From the NCBI GenBank assembly GCA_963965975.1, contig OZ014413.1, forward strand, positions 5,218,001 to 5,282,000: a stretch of 64,000 nucleotides of DNA, written 5' to 3'. Shown piece after piece: positions 10,534-22,277 of the stretch (the stretch's first letter is position 1; the number at the start of each line of letters is the position of its first letter). The notes beneath the pieces were generated by a model. The model was not told the DNA's origin, did not search any database, and saw only the letters and a program-made list of their open reading frames with translations. The position numbers and the translations under genes are program-made. The DNA comes from Xestospongia bergquistia (taxonomy: Eukaryota > Porifera > Demospongiae > Haplosclerida > Petrosiidae).

Positions 10534-12366
10534 CTCTTTAATGTGCTGTAATGCAAAATTGCATTTGCAACTGCTTAGCAACAGCAGTTGTTTACTATTG
10601 GATTTTCTGAATGATGAAGAGAGCAAGAAGCTATAGCGAGGGCAGTAAGAGATACCTCAGCTCTGATCCAGAGAGTATTCTTCAATATTTAGACGCAATT
10701 ACAAGTGATGAGGACTCTGGGTCAGAATTTGAGGGATACGTTACAGAAGATGACAACTTGGAAGACGACGACACAACTACAACCCGTTTTTCTCAAAACG
10801 CACGCACACACACATCTTATGATGACGCTACACACACACCTACAGACTACAACACTCATTCTTGTCAAAGCAAATCACTACATAGTACTACCACCTTCTA
10901 CTAGTCTAACTCCCTCTACTCACACCACATATTCAAGCAAAGGTAACAAGCAATATTATATAATTCATTGTAATCATATTTTGTTGTTAGCCTTTACTGC
11001 AACACCTGGCTTGACAGCTCAGTCACTTCAAGAGCCAATTGACTATTTCCATCTCCTATTTACAGAAGAAGTGAAAAATTATGTATTTATAGAAACCTGT
11101 AAATACGCTGATCAAAAGACACAACAAAATGCAGAGTACTTACAAAATCACAAAGAAGCAAGAGGTAATCAGTGGTTGAAAAAACCATGAAGATAGAAGA
11201 ACTTAATCCATTGCTAGCTATTTTGCTTACTATGGGTATTGTGGGGTATCCTAAAGTGAGGTAAATAACAAATGATTAATGATATTTAAAGTAAAATTTT
11301 TTATTTGTAGAGATTATTGGAGTACAAAGTGGCCTTTCCACAACCAACTATTTTCTTCCATCATGTCTGGGAGACGCTTTGAGCTGCTAATGAGTTTCCT
11401 ACACTTAAACGACAACACAAAGCAGCCTACAAGGGAAAGTCCCAATTATGACAAACTCTACAAGATCAGGCTATACCTACACAAGCTTATGACACAGTTC
11501 AGGTCTGCTTACACACCAGAGCAACACCTCTCTATAGATGAAAGCATTATCGGATATAAAGGTAGACTCTCCTGGATTCAATATATGCCAAAGAAGCCTA
11601 CCAAATGGGGTATGAAGGCGTGGTGTTTGGCAGACTCCACAAATGGCTATATTTGGAATTTCAAAATGTACACAGGTAATAAAAATTGTGACATTTATCT
11701 CAAAATTACAAACTATTGATTTACACACACACAGGAGTGATTAAGTTTTAAGTAATGTACAATAGTTTATGTTTAACTTACAATAGGGAAAGAAGGTGAA
11801 TCAGTTTCTGGCCAAAAGGGACTTGCCCACAGAGTTGTGTTGTCACTAGTCTCTGGTTTGGAGGGTAAAGGGTACAGAGTTTTTACAGACAATTTCTATA
11901 CTTCTCCTACCTTATTTCTGGATCTGCATGATAATGGATTTGACGCTTGTGGAACTGTACGTTTAGACAGAAAAGGTATCACTGAGACATTCAAAAAGTA
12001 AAGCTCTAACTAAAGGTAGTAATAAATAGCAATAAGACATTGAATAGTTTAATGTAATAGGTAACACTTACTTAGAAGAAATAGAGGCTGGTGTGATAAC
12101 TTGCTTGAAATGGCGAGATAAGAGAGAAGTTAAACTTCTTTCAACACTTCATAGTGGAGAGGAATTTGTAATCATAAACCGGAGGACAAAGAATGCTAGG
12201 GAAAGAACACAGTGTATAAGAAAGCCACAAATAGTAGCAGATTACAATAAACACATGGGAGGACTTGATCTTAATGAGCAAATGATACTGTACTACGGTT
12301 ACTCCCACAGGTACATTAGCAATTTTTAAAATGAACTAAGACTTCTTATAGGTCAAAGAAGTGGTG

Positions 12367-14484
12367 TAGAGCCAATGGTTTTCTGCAATAACGGAAAACG
12401 GACAGATACCGCGGAATTAGCTGTTAGAAACGGAATTCGTTGGAACGAAAATGAGGGCATGGTTGCCTTGCCTTCCGCACGTGCAATTATTGACGCATGA
12501 CCCCAGCAACTCCGCGCAGATGGAGAAGTTGCCACAGCTGCAATGGCAGCCACTGGACCAGCGCCAAAAAAGGCTAGGAGATGCACTCCTCTGACAAGGC
12601 AATTCAAGACCGAGTTGTACGCTGATGACGGAGTACTATTTTGCTGTTATTGTGATCACAGCCTTGATTTCATTCGTTTAGACACGGTGAAGGACCACTT
12701 AAAGAGTAAGAAGCACGCTACTAGGAAACAGGGGCTAAGGAAAGTAAGTCCAGCAGCACATCTTTGTGTGGTCTTTCCACCGGCCGACAAGCAACGTTAG
12801 GCATGGTACTTAAATTGAAGGATTTAAGGGATGGGTTTGTGCTAGACTACCTGAAAATGTGTACGCTCGCAGATATTTCTTTGGAGAAAACAGAGCGAAT
12901 ACGTCCATTTCTAGAGAAGCACTGTAAATAGGCAGGTGCAATACCCAACGTCTGTACACTGAGAAGTACTTATGTCTCTCGCTTATTTGAATCTCACTTT
13001 TTGACACTAAAAAGTCTCCTCTGTGACAAATATGTCTGCATCACTGCAGAGGAGACCACTGATGTGCGTGACCATAATATTATTAATCTATTTGCTAGTG
13101 TTAGAAGGAAGTCTTACCTCATTGGAGTTGTTAAAATAGATGCCTGCAACCACTGTACATTCAGTCAAGCAATTATAAAGGCAGTTAGCGAGATTGGTAT
13201 TAACTTTAACTGCATTATATCTATTGTCACAGACAATGCTTCATACACAATGCTTCATACTGCAAGAAAGCATATCGAGAGGTACTATCAGCTGTCTACC
13301 CTAACTCACTTCATGTGCTTTGTATTGCCCACATTGTTAACTTGGTATCTGAAGTTTTCCACCATCATTCTCATTTTAAGTACACATCTGACTTGATTTC
13401 AATGATCAAGTTATCTCTTTTTAAGAAACCAGGGAGAAAAAGCCGCTTCCCTAAGTTTCTTGGTGACTACATTACAGCCTCTGAGGTAAAACTTCCTCCG
13501 GTTCCTGTATCAACAAGATGGAATTCATGGTACAAAGCTGCATCCTACCACGCTACTCAAATCCAGTTATATGAAGGCTTCTATAAGGCTAAGAAAGCAC
13601 AAGGTGTGGCAGTAGAACGGATCATTGAGATGGTAACTCACAAGACTCTATACCCAGAAATTAGGTTGCAGCTCTATTTCTTCAAAGAAAACTGTCAAAG
13701 GCTGATGGCTGTTTTGACATCGCTGGAGGCAAAGGATCTCCCACTAGCATGTACTGTGTACAACACTCTTGGAGATCTCAGGGCATACTTACGAGCCAGA
13801 ACAACTAAGACCAGTTTTGGAGAAGAAACCAATCACTTGCTACAAAATCTCCCAATTGAACAAAGGAAAGTACAGATAAAATCATTTCAGGCAGTGTTTA
13901 ACCTATCTCTACAAAAGCTTGAAGTACACATAGACAACCTACCAGCTTACTCTTACTACAAAGCAGTGAGGATATTCGATCCTTGACAACTACCAGTGCT
14001 TTCACATGACATCAGTGACTACTCTGCAATACCTTCACTTAAAGACCCATCTCCTGCACTTTTAGATGAATGGTTGATCTATGTTCAATACAATTGCAAT
14101 GAGCTACAGCTACCAAATCCTATCTGTGTGAATGACTTTTGGAAAGTGTGCATACCCGTTTCCCCAATTTGGCTGCTATTGCTATGGAGGCAATTTGGAT
14201 ACCTGTTTCTTCAGTTGATGTGGAGTGAAGCTTTTCACAGTACAAACACATACTAAATGATGTCGTGAGAGTTTAACCAAGGAAAACATTAAGCGATAGG
14301 TCCTACAATGGTGATATTGAGGGACAATTTTCATGAAACTTTTTATCTTTAGCACTTGTTCAGTATCATTTTTTGTGTAAACATTTTTGAAATGGATTTT
14401 CTGGTAAAAACTATTTTGAAGCGGAATTAGTAAATATATGTAATGGAAAATCGTTCTTTTTGAAACGAAAAATCATTGGCTCTA
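12367..14484 (+). mobile_element. hAT element nested in piggyBac
   Basis: The ends are TAGAGCCAATGGTTTT (12367) and AAAATCATTGGCTCTA (to 14484), near-perfect inverted repeats. The flanks are GTGGTG on both sides (12361-12366 and 14485-14490), a 6-bp target duplication. Removing the element and one duplicate copy restores the piggyBac reading frame through its KKWWK motif, so the boundaries are certain. Known hAT groups with 6-bp duplications exist, although 8 bp is most common. Confidence 0.9.
12543..14280 (+). pseudogene. hAT transposase with BED/CGGBP1-like finger
   Basis: The N-terminal part (from 12543) carries a BED/CGGBP1-like zinc finger: DGVLFCCYCDHSLDF followed by DHLKSKKH. The catalytic core continues in several frames. 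One contains AEETTDVRDHNIINLF and IVTDNASY (about 13060-13230). The next contains AHIVNLVSEVFHHH and PVSTRWNSWYKA (13315-13986). The C-terminal dimerisation part is seen near 14200 (SSVDVE, stop, SFSQYKHILND). Damage includes a TAG at about 12928, a TGA at 13984 and a TGA at about 14227 in the hATC motif, plus frame changes near 13300. It is an inactive copy; the domain order is that of CGGBP1-like hAT transposases. Confidence 0.8.
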
Positions 14485-14987
14485 GTGGTGGAAACGAGCT
14501 TTCTTCCATCTGTTAGATTTAGCAGTTGTCAATGCTCACATTTTATATAATAGTGTGTCTGCAAAGACTATCAATCAACTGGATTTTAGACTTTATCTTA
14601 TCAAGTCCTTGCTTGAAGGTCACACTGCCCGAGTTGATACACGACACTATTCTTCAACATCAACACTTCCTCTTAGGCTCTCTGAAAACCATTTCCTGAG
14701 CCCATTCCTAGCAATAGCACATATGGTGGACAGCATGCTTGTGAAGTTTGCAGGGCAAAAGGAGAAAGAAAGCAGACACAATAATGATGTAAAGTGTGCC
14801 ATGTGCCACTACATATTTACCCATGTATGGAAGTTTACCATACTGTGCTTCACTATAACCAGTAGTTACACAAATTATAAACAATCAAATGTTATAAACC
14901 TTGTACATTACTTGACTTACAGTGACAGCTTGAATCTTCTATAGCTTAAATTGAAAACATGTCTTAGTATCATGTCTGTGTTTAGCC

Positions 14988-15126
14988 TATATAGTTATAG
15001 CTTAGTAATTATTACATGTAATACATGAAAGTAAACAACAGTACAATTATAACACTTACATAGTTATAGCTTAGTAATTATTACTTGTAATACAAGTAAA
15101 CAATACTAGTAGTACAGTTATAACAC
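14988..15126 (+). repeat. Two tandem copies of a 65-bp unit
   Basis: The unit ATAGTTATAGCTTAGTAATTATTAC...ACAGTTATAACAC occurs twice in a row with few differences. It looks like a simple local tandem duplication in non-coding DNA. Confidence 0.75.
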
Positions 15127-16220
15127 TCTCATACAAAAATTATCCTTTACATCTCTTTTTATTTCTTCTTACCTATCAAACAATAATCAATTATATGACA
15201 TAGGCTTCTGGCTTTAGCCAGGGGTATTCCTCTGGCCTTGTTGCGCCAACCTTCTGTAAATATAGCTTCAACTGAGTACTTGAGTATTTATTTCAGTACC
15301 ATCGCCAATCAGGGCTTCATACCTAAAAAACACAAAAGTAATACTCATGATACTAAAATATAAAGATAAGGAAATGATTACTACAACACACAACACCAGT
15401 AGAAAATGAAAATGGATGAAAGTAGATTGAGATTGACTTACATGTACATGTGGAAACCATCTTTGCTTTTACAACGAATGTAGGCGTGTCCGAATGGGTG
15501 GAGCTTCCAAGCAAGCCCGAGTCCCCCTACTTTTGCCTTATTTTCTCTTTTTCTGAATGTTTTTTCTTTCCCAAAAGTTGTACAGACTTGGAAAAACATC
15601 TACCTAACAGATTTGTATAATCAAATTGCTTTGGTTTTAGGTTTGAAGTATTTCCCGTCGAGTGAGTTGATTGTCGATCTTTTCTCTCCATGTTTGGCAG
15701 TATATCTCACTTCTACTACTTTACTAAAGCTTATAAATAAGTCATACTGTGCTGGCATGATTGCTAAAGAGATTCAAATGTCACTTATGTGCAGAAAACA
15801 CTGCTTTTTGCATTTGGCAAGTTGCACTCTAAAATGGTTGCCATCCTGAGAAGACGCCGTAAACAAGGTTGCCTAGCACCATGAATTTTTGGCATACAGT
15901 TCTAAATCTTGGAATACCTTTGCTAGAATGATAGGCCTACATATTACATAAATCATTTAGCTTTATTACACAAAACAAATAAAAAAATAATCATGAAAGA
16001 AAACTGTATTTGCATTATCTACTTTCATTACACTGTAAATCGATGCCATCAAGGAAAAGAAAGTCTCTTTAGCTTGTAAAACCTATTCTTAATACTTGTG
16101 ATGCATTTGTTGTTGCCTTACTGCTTTTCAGAATTATGACAATTTGTAAAAAAGGTGTCAAAATTCATTGACAACCACAAAATGGGCTGCCCACGCATGT
16201 AATTAATTAATTTTAACCCT
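15127..16220. other. Unassigned stretch between piggyBac remnant and family X
   Basis: No convincing coding frame is seen. A short open frame at 15613-15849 has no recognisable motif. The sequence near 15180-15320 (GCCAGGGGTATTCC and similar) could be part of another decayed element. Confidence 0.35.
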
Positions 16221-16221
16221 G

Positions 16222-18591
16222 CCATTGTTTTGTTTCTTCTTCAACAAAGATACTTTTGTGTTTGGACCATTTTTATAAAGTTTTGGTAAGCACAATTATA
16301 GCTATATTTGTTACTTTAGTATATATATTGCCATTTCCAAAGAGCTTAGAAGGAGCAAAAGCATGGAGGGAAAGTTATCGGCAGACTAGCAGCCCTTTCA
16401 AATCATGCAAAAGCATGAAAGGCATTTGGCAGTTAGTCTGCTGGTATCGCACTACAGCCCTGGGTGTATATGTGTATAATATGCAATAAGTGTCATAATA
16501 TTTGTGTTCTAGTTAATAAAAGTATTAACAGATTATCAAGTATGGTTATAGGCTACGTGCCATGTTACGCTGACTTTGAAATAAACCAAAGTGTACTGAA
16601 TGTACTAATCCTCCCTCTTAGTATTGTCCCATGTCTGTTAGTCTTAACTGAAAGGTGATGTTAATGTATTTCCTTAACAGGTTGCTTAAGCAATGTTGCT
16701 GTCAGGATACTTCCCAGACTGAAGGAGATATTGGAAGCAACTCAATGGATTCTTGGTGAGTACTTAAATATGTTGGGCAACTCATTGAGTGCTAGCCTGT
16801 CTAGTGTGGTTTCCTCCTGTCACACTGGATCAAGTAGTAGTGGAATTATGGAATGGAGGTTAGAACTGCTGGTAAGAGTAGGTCCTTTGTCTCATGGTGA
16901 AGTTGCTCATTTAAAATGTCAGCAATGGATCCTGGCAGCCTCTAGGTGTGGACATGGTCAAAAGCGGATTCTCTTTCTTTAAAAAAACCAAAATGTACTC
17001 TTGCTGGCTGGCTAACTTCTCAATGTTTAAAAATAAAAACAAATATCACAGTGCAAACACGAAGGCACCCCATGACAGTCAGGGCAAAGCAGCCCATCAT
17101 GGGCTTTCACCTTTTACTAAAAAATTGCTTCTTTTTTTGAGTGTATTTCAGTACTTCAAACTTAGAATATCTAAGGAAAATTATGCAAAACAATATAATT
17201 TCTTCAAGGTGTATTTTATGTTTTGCACATGCTAAGTTTCTTGTTCATTTGTTGATGGTTGACAATAGAGATATTAAACAAATTGTTAAGTCTTTAGTCC
17301 ATTGCATGCATTCCTGCAACAAGTAATGCCTATAATGTGAGCAAACACAAGTAGATGCAAAACATGTACATTATTATATTATTGTGTTCGTTTAATTATG
17401 CAGCGATGTATGGTTGTCTAGTACAACCTCAGTCTGGAGGCCTTTTTTCTTGCAGTGGAAGCTCTGACAAAAGACAAAAGGTGACCATTTTTCTCAAATC
17501 CCAGAGACCGTCTCATGGTGACATTGCTTGTTCAAAATGTCAGCAATGGATCCTGTCAGCCTCTAGGTGTGGACATGGTCAAAAGCTGATTCTCTTTCTT
17601 AAAAAAAACAAAAATGCTACCTCAGACAACTTGGGGATGTCCAATGAGGCACAACTCCGCAAGAAGGGGATGTTCCAAATTCCTGGGGAGAACCTCGATG
17701 GGGCCAAGTCAGGTCACATGCCATGGGCACTTTGTGAGTAGGTAGAGGAAGAGGGTGCTGCTCATCAATTGGCAGAGGTTGGTGGCGGTGAAAGTGAAGA
17801 AAAGCAACCTCCACTAATCCATGATCTTCGTCAATGACACCCTAATTGCCGATGCAGACGTTTTCCAAAACCATGCCAGCATGGCACTTATTACAGCAGG
17901 GTAACTCTCTCTAACGAGAAGGTTCTGTAAACTGCCCTGTGATGGAGTACTTGATGAAAGTGTGTAATGGCTATGTGGATGCATGCAAATTCAAGGGATT
18001 CAATTTCTCCAATGAAGGTGGCGTAATCCAGGCCTTCAAGCGCCTAGTGACAGGCCTGCAAGTGCAGTACAACTGTCAAGACAAAGTACTAAAACAGGCA
18101 CGGAAAAGCATGTGGCAGTCTGTTGTTATCACACTACCACCCTGGGTGTATATGTGTATAATATACCGTGCAATAAGTGTGATAATATTTGTGTTGTAGT
18201 TAATAAAATGGACAAAAACCAGTGGCAAATACAAGACAAAATCTAGATATAGAAAAGAAGCTGAAAAATTATATAAAATCATGCAGTAATGTCACTCTCT
18301 TTTGCTTTAGTACATAGTACTAAAGTAGTACATAATATTCATGTACATGGGGACTATGTCCATAATTAGGACTTTCTTTTTATTGAACTGTGTAATTTCA
18401 CGATGGAGTACTTGCCTACATTCGAAGGAGAGGAGGAAGTGGAGGAATGAGTGTATACCCATTTAGAGCCTTCAGGCCAATTACGGAAAGCTAGCCACAA
18501 TTTTTTACGGAGGAAGGAAAAAAAAAGATCTAAGCACAAACATAATTCTCTTCTTTGTATAACTATATTTATTTATACTTAAAAGCATTAA
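16222..18591 (+). repeat. Family X repeat, copy 2 (left part)
   Basis: This is a long copy. In order it has the block SLEGAKAWRESYRQTSSPFK (about 16345), a non-coding part, an exon-like block (VAQAMLLSGYFPRLKEILEA in other copies; here about 16680-16757) flanked by TTAACAG and GTGAGT, a serine-rich block (GNSLSASLSSVVSSCHTGS), a CQQWILAASRCGHGQ block (16920 and again 17540), and the EYLMKVCNGYVDACKF block (17939). The tail is ACATGGGGACTATGTCC (18340). The copy is interrupted at 18592 by a piggyBac-like element and resumes at 22278. Within it, 16860-16990 and 17500-17620 repeat each other, so it is internally rearranged. Confidence 0.7.
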
Positions 18592-19071
18592 CCCTTTGAC
18601 AGGCGAGGCAAAGTAATTGGTATCACGCCCATAGGCGGCTACTTTTCCAAAAACGCTTTTCATCAATAGCAACGCTTTAAAAGCTTACTGTAGCAACTAC
18701 GTGACACTTACATGTAAGTAACTAGTGTGACAGGATATATAGGTTGTTGTTTTTACCATAACAACAAGAAAAGCCGTATAATGAGAGCTCAACTCTGTAC
18801 TATAGTACAACAAAAAACGCTTACATTTCGAAGCCAGGGCTGAAACAGTAGAACTCGACTGATCATCTTTATGAGCATAGAGTTGATCTCTTTGTTGTGT
18901 GGGGAGTCTGTTGATACTTTGTTCTAAGTCAAACGATGTAAACTAAGTGTACTATGAAGGTTTTCTTGGACACATCTCATAATGAAACAATCACATCCTT
19001 TCAATTTATTTGGGTGGAGCTTTCAATCGGGCAAGAAAGCAATCGACTGACGTTTTTGTTTCTTGTATTAA

Positions 19072-21717
19072 CCCTTTATCGACCACACCTAACTTAAAAA
19101 TTTCACGTGTGACCAAAAAAACACGAGTCAAACCATCGATTATTTATTTGTGTTTTAATCGTATGTTTGGTGACTGTAGTCGCTTATTGGGTGTCTAGGG
19201 TATCTAAAAAGCATTAAAGGTAAGGTGTATAACAAATATTTGTTCACATGAACGTTCAACGAGGGATAAAAAGTGGACCTAAAAGTGGAAAGTAAGCGAT
19301 ATTGTTTGTAACGATTTCTCATGTTTTGCTTGTAAAGTTGTGAAGGTAAAGGTTAGTTATTATGTATATTGTGTGCATTACAATGATATAAATGACTGTT
19401 TTCTAGTTTTACTATGCTTTCTATTTTTAGAAAAATGGGCGTGTCCTTTGGGTGTTAATATATATGATACAGTTTGAAACAAGAATCTCGGCCATGATGA
19501 GAATCAATACATAATGCTACATCACATTCGTCACATCTAAGTGATGATTCGTGACGTACTCCATGAAAATCACAGCAGTATATACATCTTCCTTTTCTTC
19601 CTTTGATAGGAAAATGTGATGCTCTACTATCCAAAGACTTATCACTGACAAGTCTCTTTCGTGTAAGTGTTGCAGTTGTAGCTTTTTCATAAATCTCGTA
19701 AGGTAATGAATATTTTTTTCTTGAGTTGTAATTCCCAATAAGTGTCTCTGCCAGTTTTAGCCGGTAAGACTTGTAGTCGAGATGTAATGTTTGTGAAATA
19801 TGAATGCATTTGAGATGCATACTTCTACCAAAAAGTAGAAAATATACCTGTATGTGATTAGAAATAAAGTATTTATTATAGAACTGTGCTCTTACATGTA
19901 ATATTTTCTTGACTTCATATTCCACATATAATATGACCGAAGCTGGTCGGTATGGTCAACCCCACCCATGTACTGGTTGTACATGCTAATTGACTTAGTT
20001 ATATTAGTACCATCCTTCTGTTTGCGCTGGCAGAATACTATTGAATGTGGATTAGATTGAGTAGTTAATACATATACTAATTTTTTGTCTCGCCATACAG
20101 TTGCTACCATGTTTCCACATTGTTGAAATTTGTGTTCACCTCTCTCCAAGTCACCTATAAAATCATAATTATTTTACATACACAAACATAACTTACCTAA
20201 TTTCACATTCTTTATTACCAATGGTATTCCTTTTCTATCTTTCCTAAAGGTACTACATGCATAAATATTATCTCTTTCTAGTTTCTCCAATAAACTAACA
20301 GAAGTAAAAAAGTTGTGAAAGTAGAGATGGTAATTCCCTCCATCCAAAGGAGAGACAACTTGACAACCACACTTTCACCAAGATTTTCCAACATTGCATC
20401 ACTATCTTTCCCCGAGTACACATAAAATTGACTAATGTACCCTGTATGACTGTATGCTCTTACCCAGACTTTTATGCCACGTTTGATGGGCTGCTTAGGC
20501 ATATACTGCTTCAGAGTTGACTGACCTTTCAATTTGATCATCGCTTCATCAACAGAACATTCTTTATGGGGTGAATAATTATGTACACATGTCTGTTGTA
20601 CAGCTGTCAAAACAGGTCGGATTTTTGCTAACTTGTCATACCCATCTTTACCACACATTATTGTTGTAAGTGAAGTGAAGGTATCGTTTTAGTTCAATAA
20701 ACCTATGGTGAGCTGTTCGTGAGGCAATGGGAAAGCAGTGAAAAGTGGTATGGTAGACCAGTTATCATACAAGCCTGATCTTCTACTTAATCTCATCATA
20801 ATGGTAAAGCCAATAAATGCTTTTATTTCATCTTCATTTGTTTCCCATTGTTTTTGGATTACTCCCATCTGTACTTTCTAAGCACTGCTTAGCATACTAG
20901 TTGGTGTGAGATATCAGTTGATGTGGGAAGAATTTGAGAAAAAGATTGTCATCATCTGATATTGGTATAGTTGGTCTTACATTGTTAGTAAAAGGATGTT
21001 CTTGAACTTCACTTGGTACAAGTCACGATTGATCACAACTACTACCATCTTTATGTTGTCTTCTACCACCACATCCATGTTGTCTGCTACCACGTCCTCT
21101 AGTACCATGTCCTCTAACCACATGTCCTCTAATAGCACATCCTCAACTACGTTGTGTACAGCTTTCACTTACAATAACAGTGCAACTCATGCTACTTCTT
21201 TGCTCATTACTCTCTTCTTCATCACTTTGTTTAGCGTCCTGTACTAAAAATAACAGTAAGCTACTATAGCTTGATATTTTTACTATCACTTACACCATGC
21301 GTCCTTATTTCATTGTCAGTATTATCATGTTTATCACCATAGTCATCATTACCAATATCAACATCATTATCGTCATCATCACTACTACTGTTTAAACCAA
21401 AATCTTCATCACTTCCTTCAAAGAAAAAGTCAAAATCCTCATCCTCTACTTGTTGGATGACTTCCTCTCATATTACAAGTTCAGCTGAATATAATAATTT
21501 TGTTTATCAGTTTACAATATTATTTTTCAAAATAACAAAGGAATAATAATAATAGTATACGGTAATATGTTTAAATAGAAACAAATGTTTGCTGAAAAGT
21601 GAAATAAGCTAAAAAAGGAAAAGAAAAGGTGAGCAAACACGATCGGCGCCATATGGCGCATTGGTCGTTTAAGAAAAGTAAATATTTGCACCATATTGCG
21701 TATTGGTTGGTAAAGGG
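19072..21717 (-). mobile_element. Full-length piggyBac element (copy 3), nested
   Basis: The ends are CCCTTTATCGACCACACC (19072) and GCGTATTGGTTGGTAAAGGG (to 21717), good terminal inverted repeats. Both sides carry TTAA (19068-19071 and 21718-21721). A second partial repeat (GCGCATTGGTCGTTTAAG, about 21657) lies just inside the right end. The 2646-bp element contains one transposase gene on the minus strand. Confidence 0.9.
19455..21475 (-). pseudogene. piggyBac transposase (copy 3), inactive
   Basis: The N-terminal acidic region lies at 21300-21470 (minus), rich in D and E. The core includes CSVDEAMIKLKGQSTLKQYM (about 20540), then VWRDKKLVYVLTTQSNP and QYMGGVDHTDQLRSYY (about 19960-20110). 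The C-terminal cysteine-rich finger is GRCIYCCDFHGVRHESSLRC, then CDVALC (about 19500-19600). The second catalytic motif is altered: 20300-20330 reads YFHNFFTS where family members have D before N, so one catalytic aspartate has become histidine (GAC to CAC). A frameshift also lies near 20350. The element therefore has good ends but an inactive enzyme. It is a PGBD4-like type. Confidence 0.8.
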
Positions 21718-21873
21718 TTAATATTACTGTTCTACCTGGCGTTTTTTCACTGATAGTATTATAAACTTAAACTTATTAAAATCATATATGATCAAATTGG
21801 ACCATCGTAAGGCCATTTGATATGATTGATGACCAGGTATATACACATATTATTATACACGCGTACATAAAAT

Positions 21874-22254
21874 CTAGACACAAACTTGTTGTTGATGTAT
21901 ATGAGCATGATTCTTAGTATTCATAATATAATTTGGTATGGTAATCTTTAAAACATGGTTGTACATGCAAAAGAGTTTTACAAATGTTACATTGGTACTG
22001 TGTTTGTGATCTTTTTTTTCCTTATGCCTTACATACTTCACACTGGGGGCGTCCTCCATAAGGTGTATCTTTTGGAACAGGTTCTGGAAATCCGCGTTCC
22101 CTCAATCTCATTGGAAGTGTTGTTGTTGGGGCAATGTGCCTTCTGTCAACTGGTCATTTGTGACCATGTAGTAGCCCAGCTACCAATGACAACCGGAAAT
22201 CAAGCTGTGGTAAAGGCTTTTCAGCAACCGTATTGTACAAAATATTGGCGTTGA
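21874..22254 (-). pseudogene. C-terminal piggyBac remnant of the outer element
   Basis: On the minus strand, fragments read PLPQLDFRLSLVAGLL, TTTLPMRLRERGFPEPV, CEVCKA, and CNICKTLLHVQPCFKDYHT. These match the end of a piggyBac transposase, including the C-terminal zinc-binding pattern, and parallel the tail of copy 2 (INQLDFRLYLIKSLLEGH). Stops are present (about 22060 and 22155). The core is missing because the right end of the element lies only about 25-180 bp away. Confidence 0.75.
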
Positions 22255-22277
22255 CAATGGATACGCCCATGAAAGGG

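Larger units (their letters stand above)
10534..14944 (+). mobile_element. piggyBac element (copy 2), split by a hAT; right end not found
   Basis: The left end is CTCTTTAATGTGCTGTAATGC directly after TTAA (10530-10533). The transposase gene begins at 10611 and its coding region can be followed to about 14944, once the hAT at 12367-14484 is set aside. I could not find a matching right inverted repeat plus TTAA. Family X resumes only near 16220, roughly 120 bp further along its own consensus than where it stopped, so a deletion has probably removed the right end. Confidence 0.6.
10611..14944 (+). pseudogene. piggyBac transposase (copy 2), interrupted by hAT
   Basis: The acidic N-terminal part (SEGSKRYLSSDPESILQYLD, from 10611) is followed by the core across short introns. 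The catalytic aspartates are seen in LSIDESIIGYKG (about 11530), RVFTDNFYTSP (about 11880) and HMGGLDLNEQM (about 12265). The KKWW motif is cut at 12366 by the hAT element. Immediately after it, at 14485, the frame resumes as WWKRAFFHLLDLAVVNAHIL. The C-terminal zinc-binding region sits at about 14790-14850, but a one-base frameshift near 14790 separates the usual C-H-V-P-L-x-x-x-P-C pattern from the upstream frame. Before the hAT insertion the gene was probably nearly complete. It lies on the same strand as the hAT gene. Confidence 0.8.
18592..22277 (-). mobile_element. Deleted piggyBac-like element inside family X (outer)
   Basis: The left end is TTAA then CCCTTTGACAGGCGAGG (18588-18608). 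The right end is GGGCGTAT reversed, CATGAAAGGG, then TTAA (to 22281). The flanks rejoin as ACTTAAAAGCATTAATAGATCATCAAG, which matches the uninterrupted family X copy at about 24030, so TTAA is the target duplication. The element holds only a C-terminal transposase remnant (21900-22250, minus) and is therefore a deletion derivative. About 1.04 kb of it remains once the nested piggyBac at 19072-21717 is removed. Confidence 0.8.

Noticed and set aside
10534..16220. Right end of piggyBac copy 2 at the TTAACCCTGCC near 16213
   Set aside because: The end sequence does not match the left end (CTCTTTAATGTG) in reverse complement, so I left the right boundary open.
21955..22254. Plus-strand 99-codon frame as a membrane protein
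   Set aside because: The minus strand of the same segment clearly encodes the C-terminal end of a piggyBac transposase. The hydrophobic plus-strand frame is a shadow.
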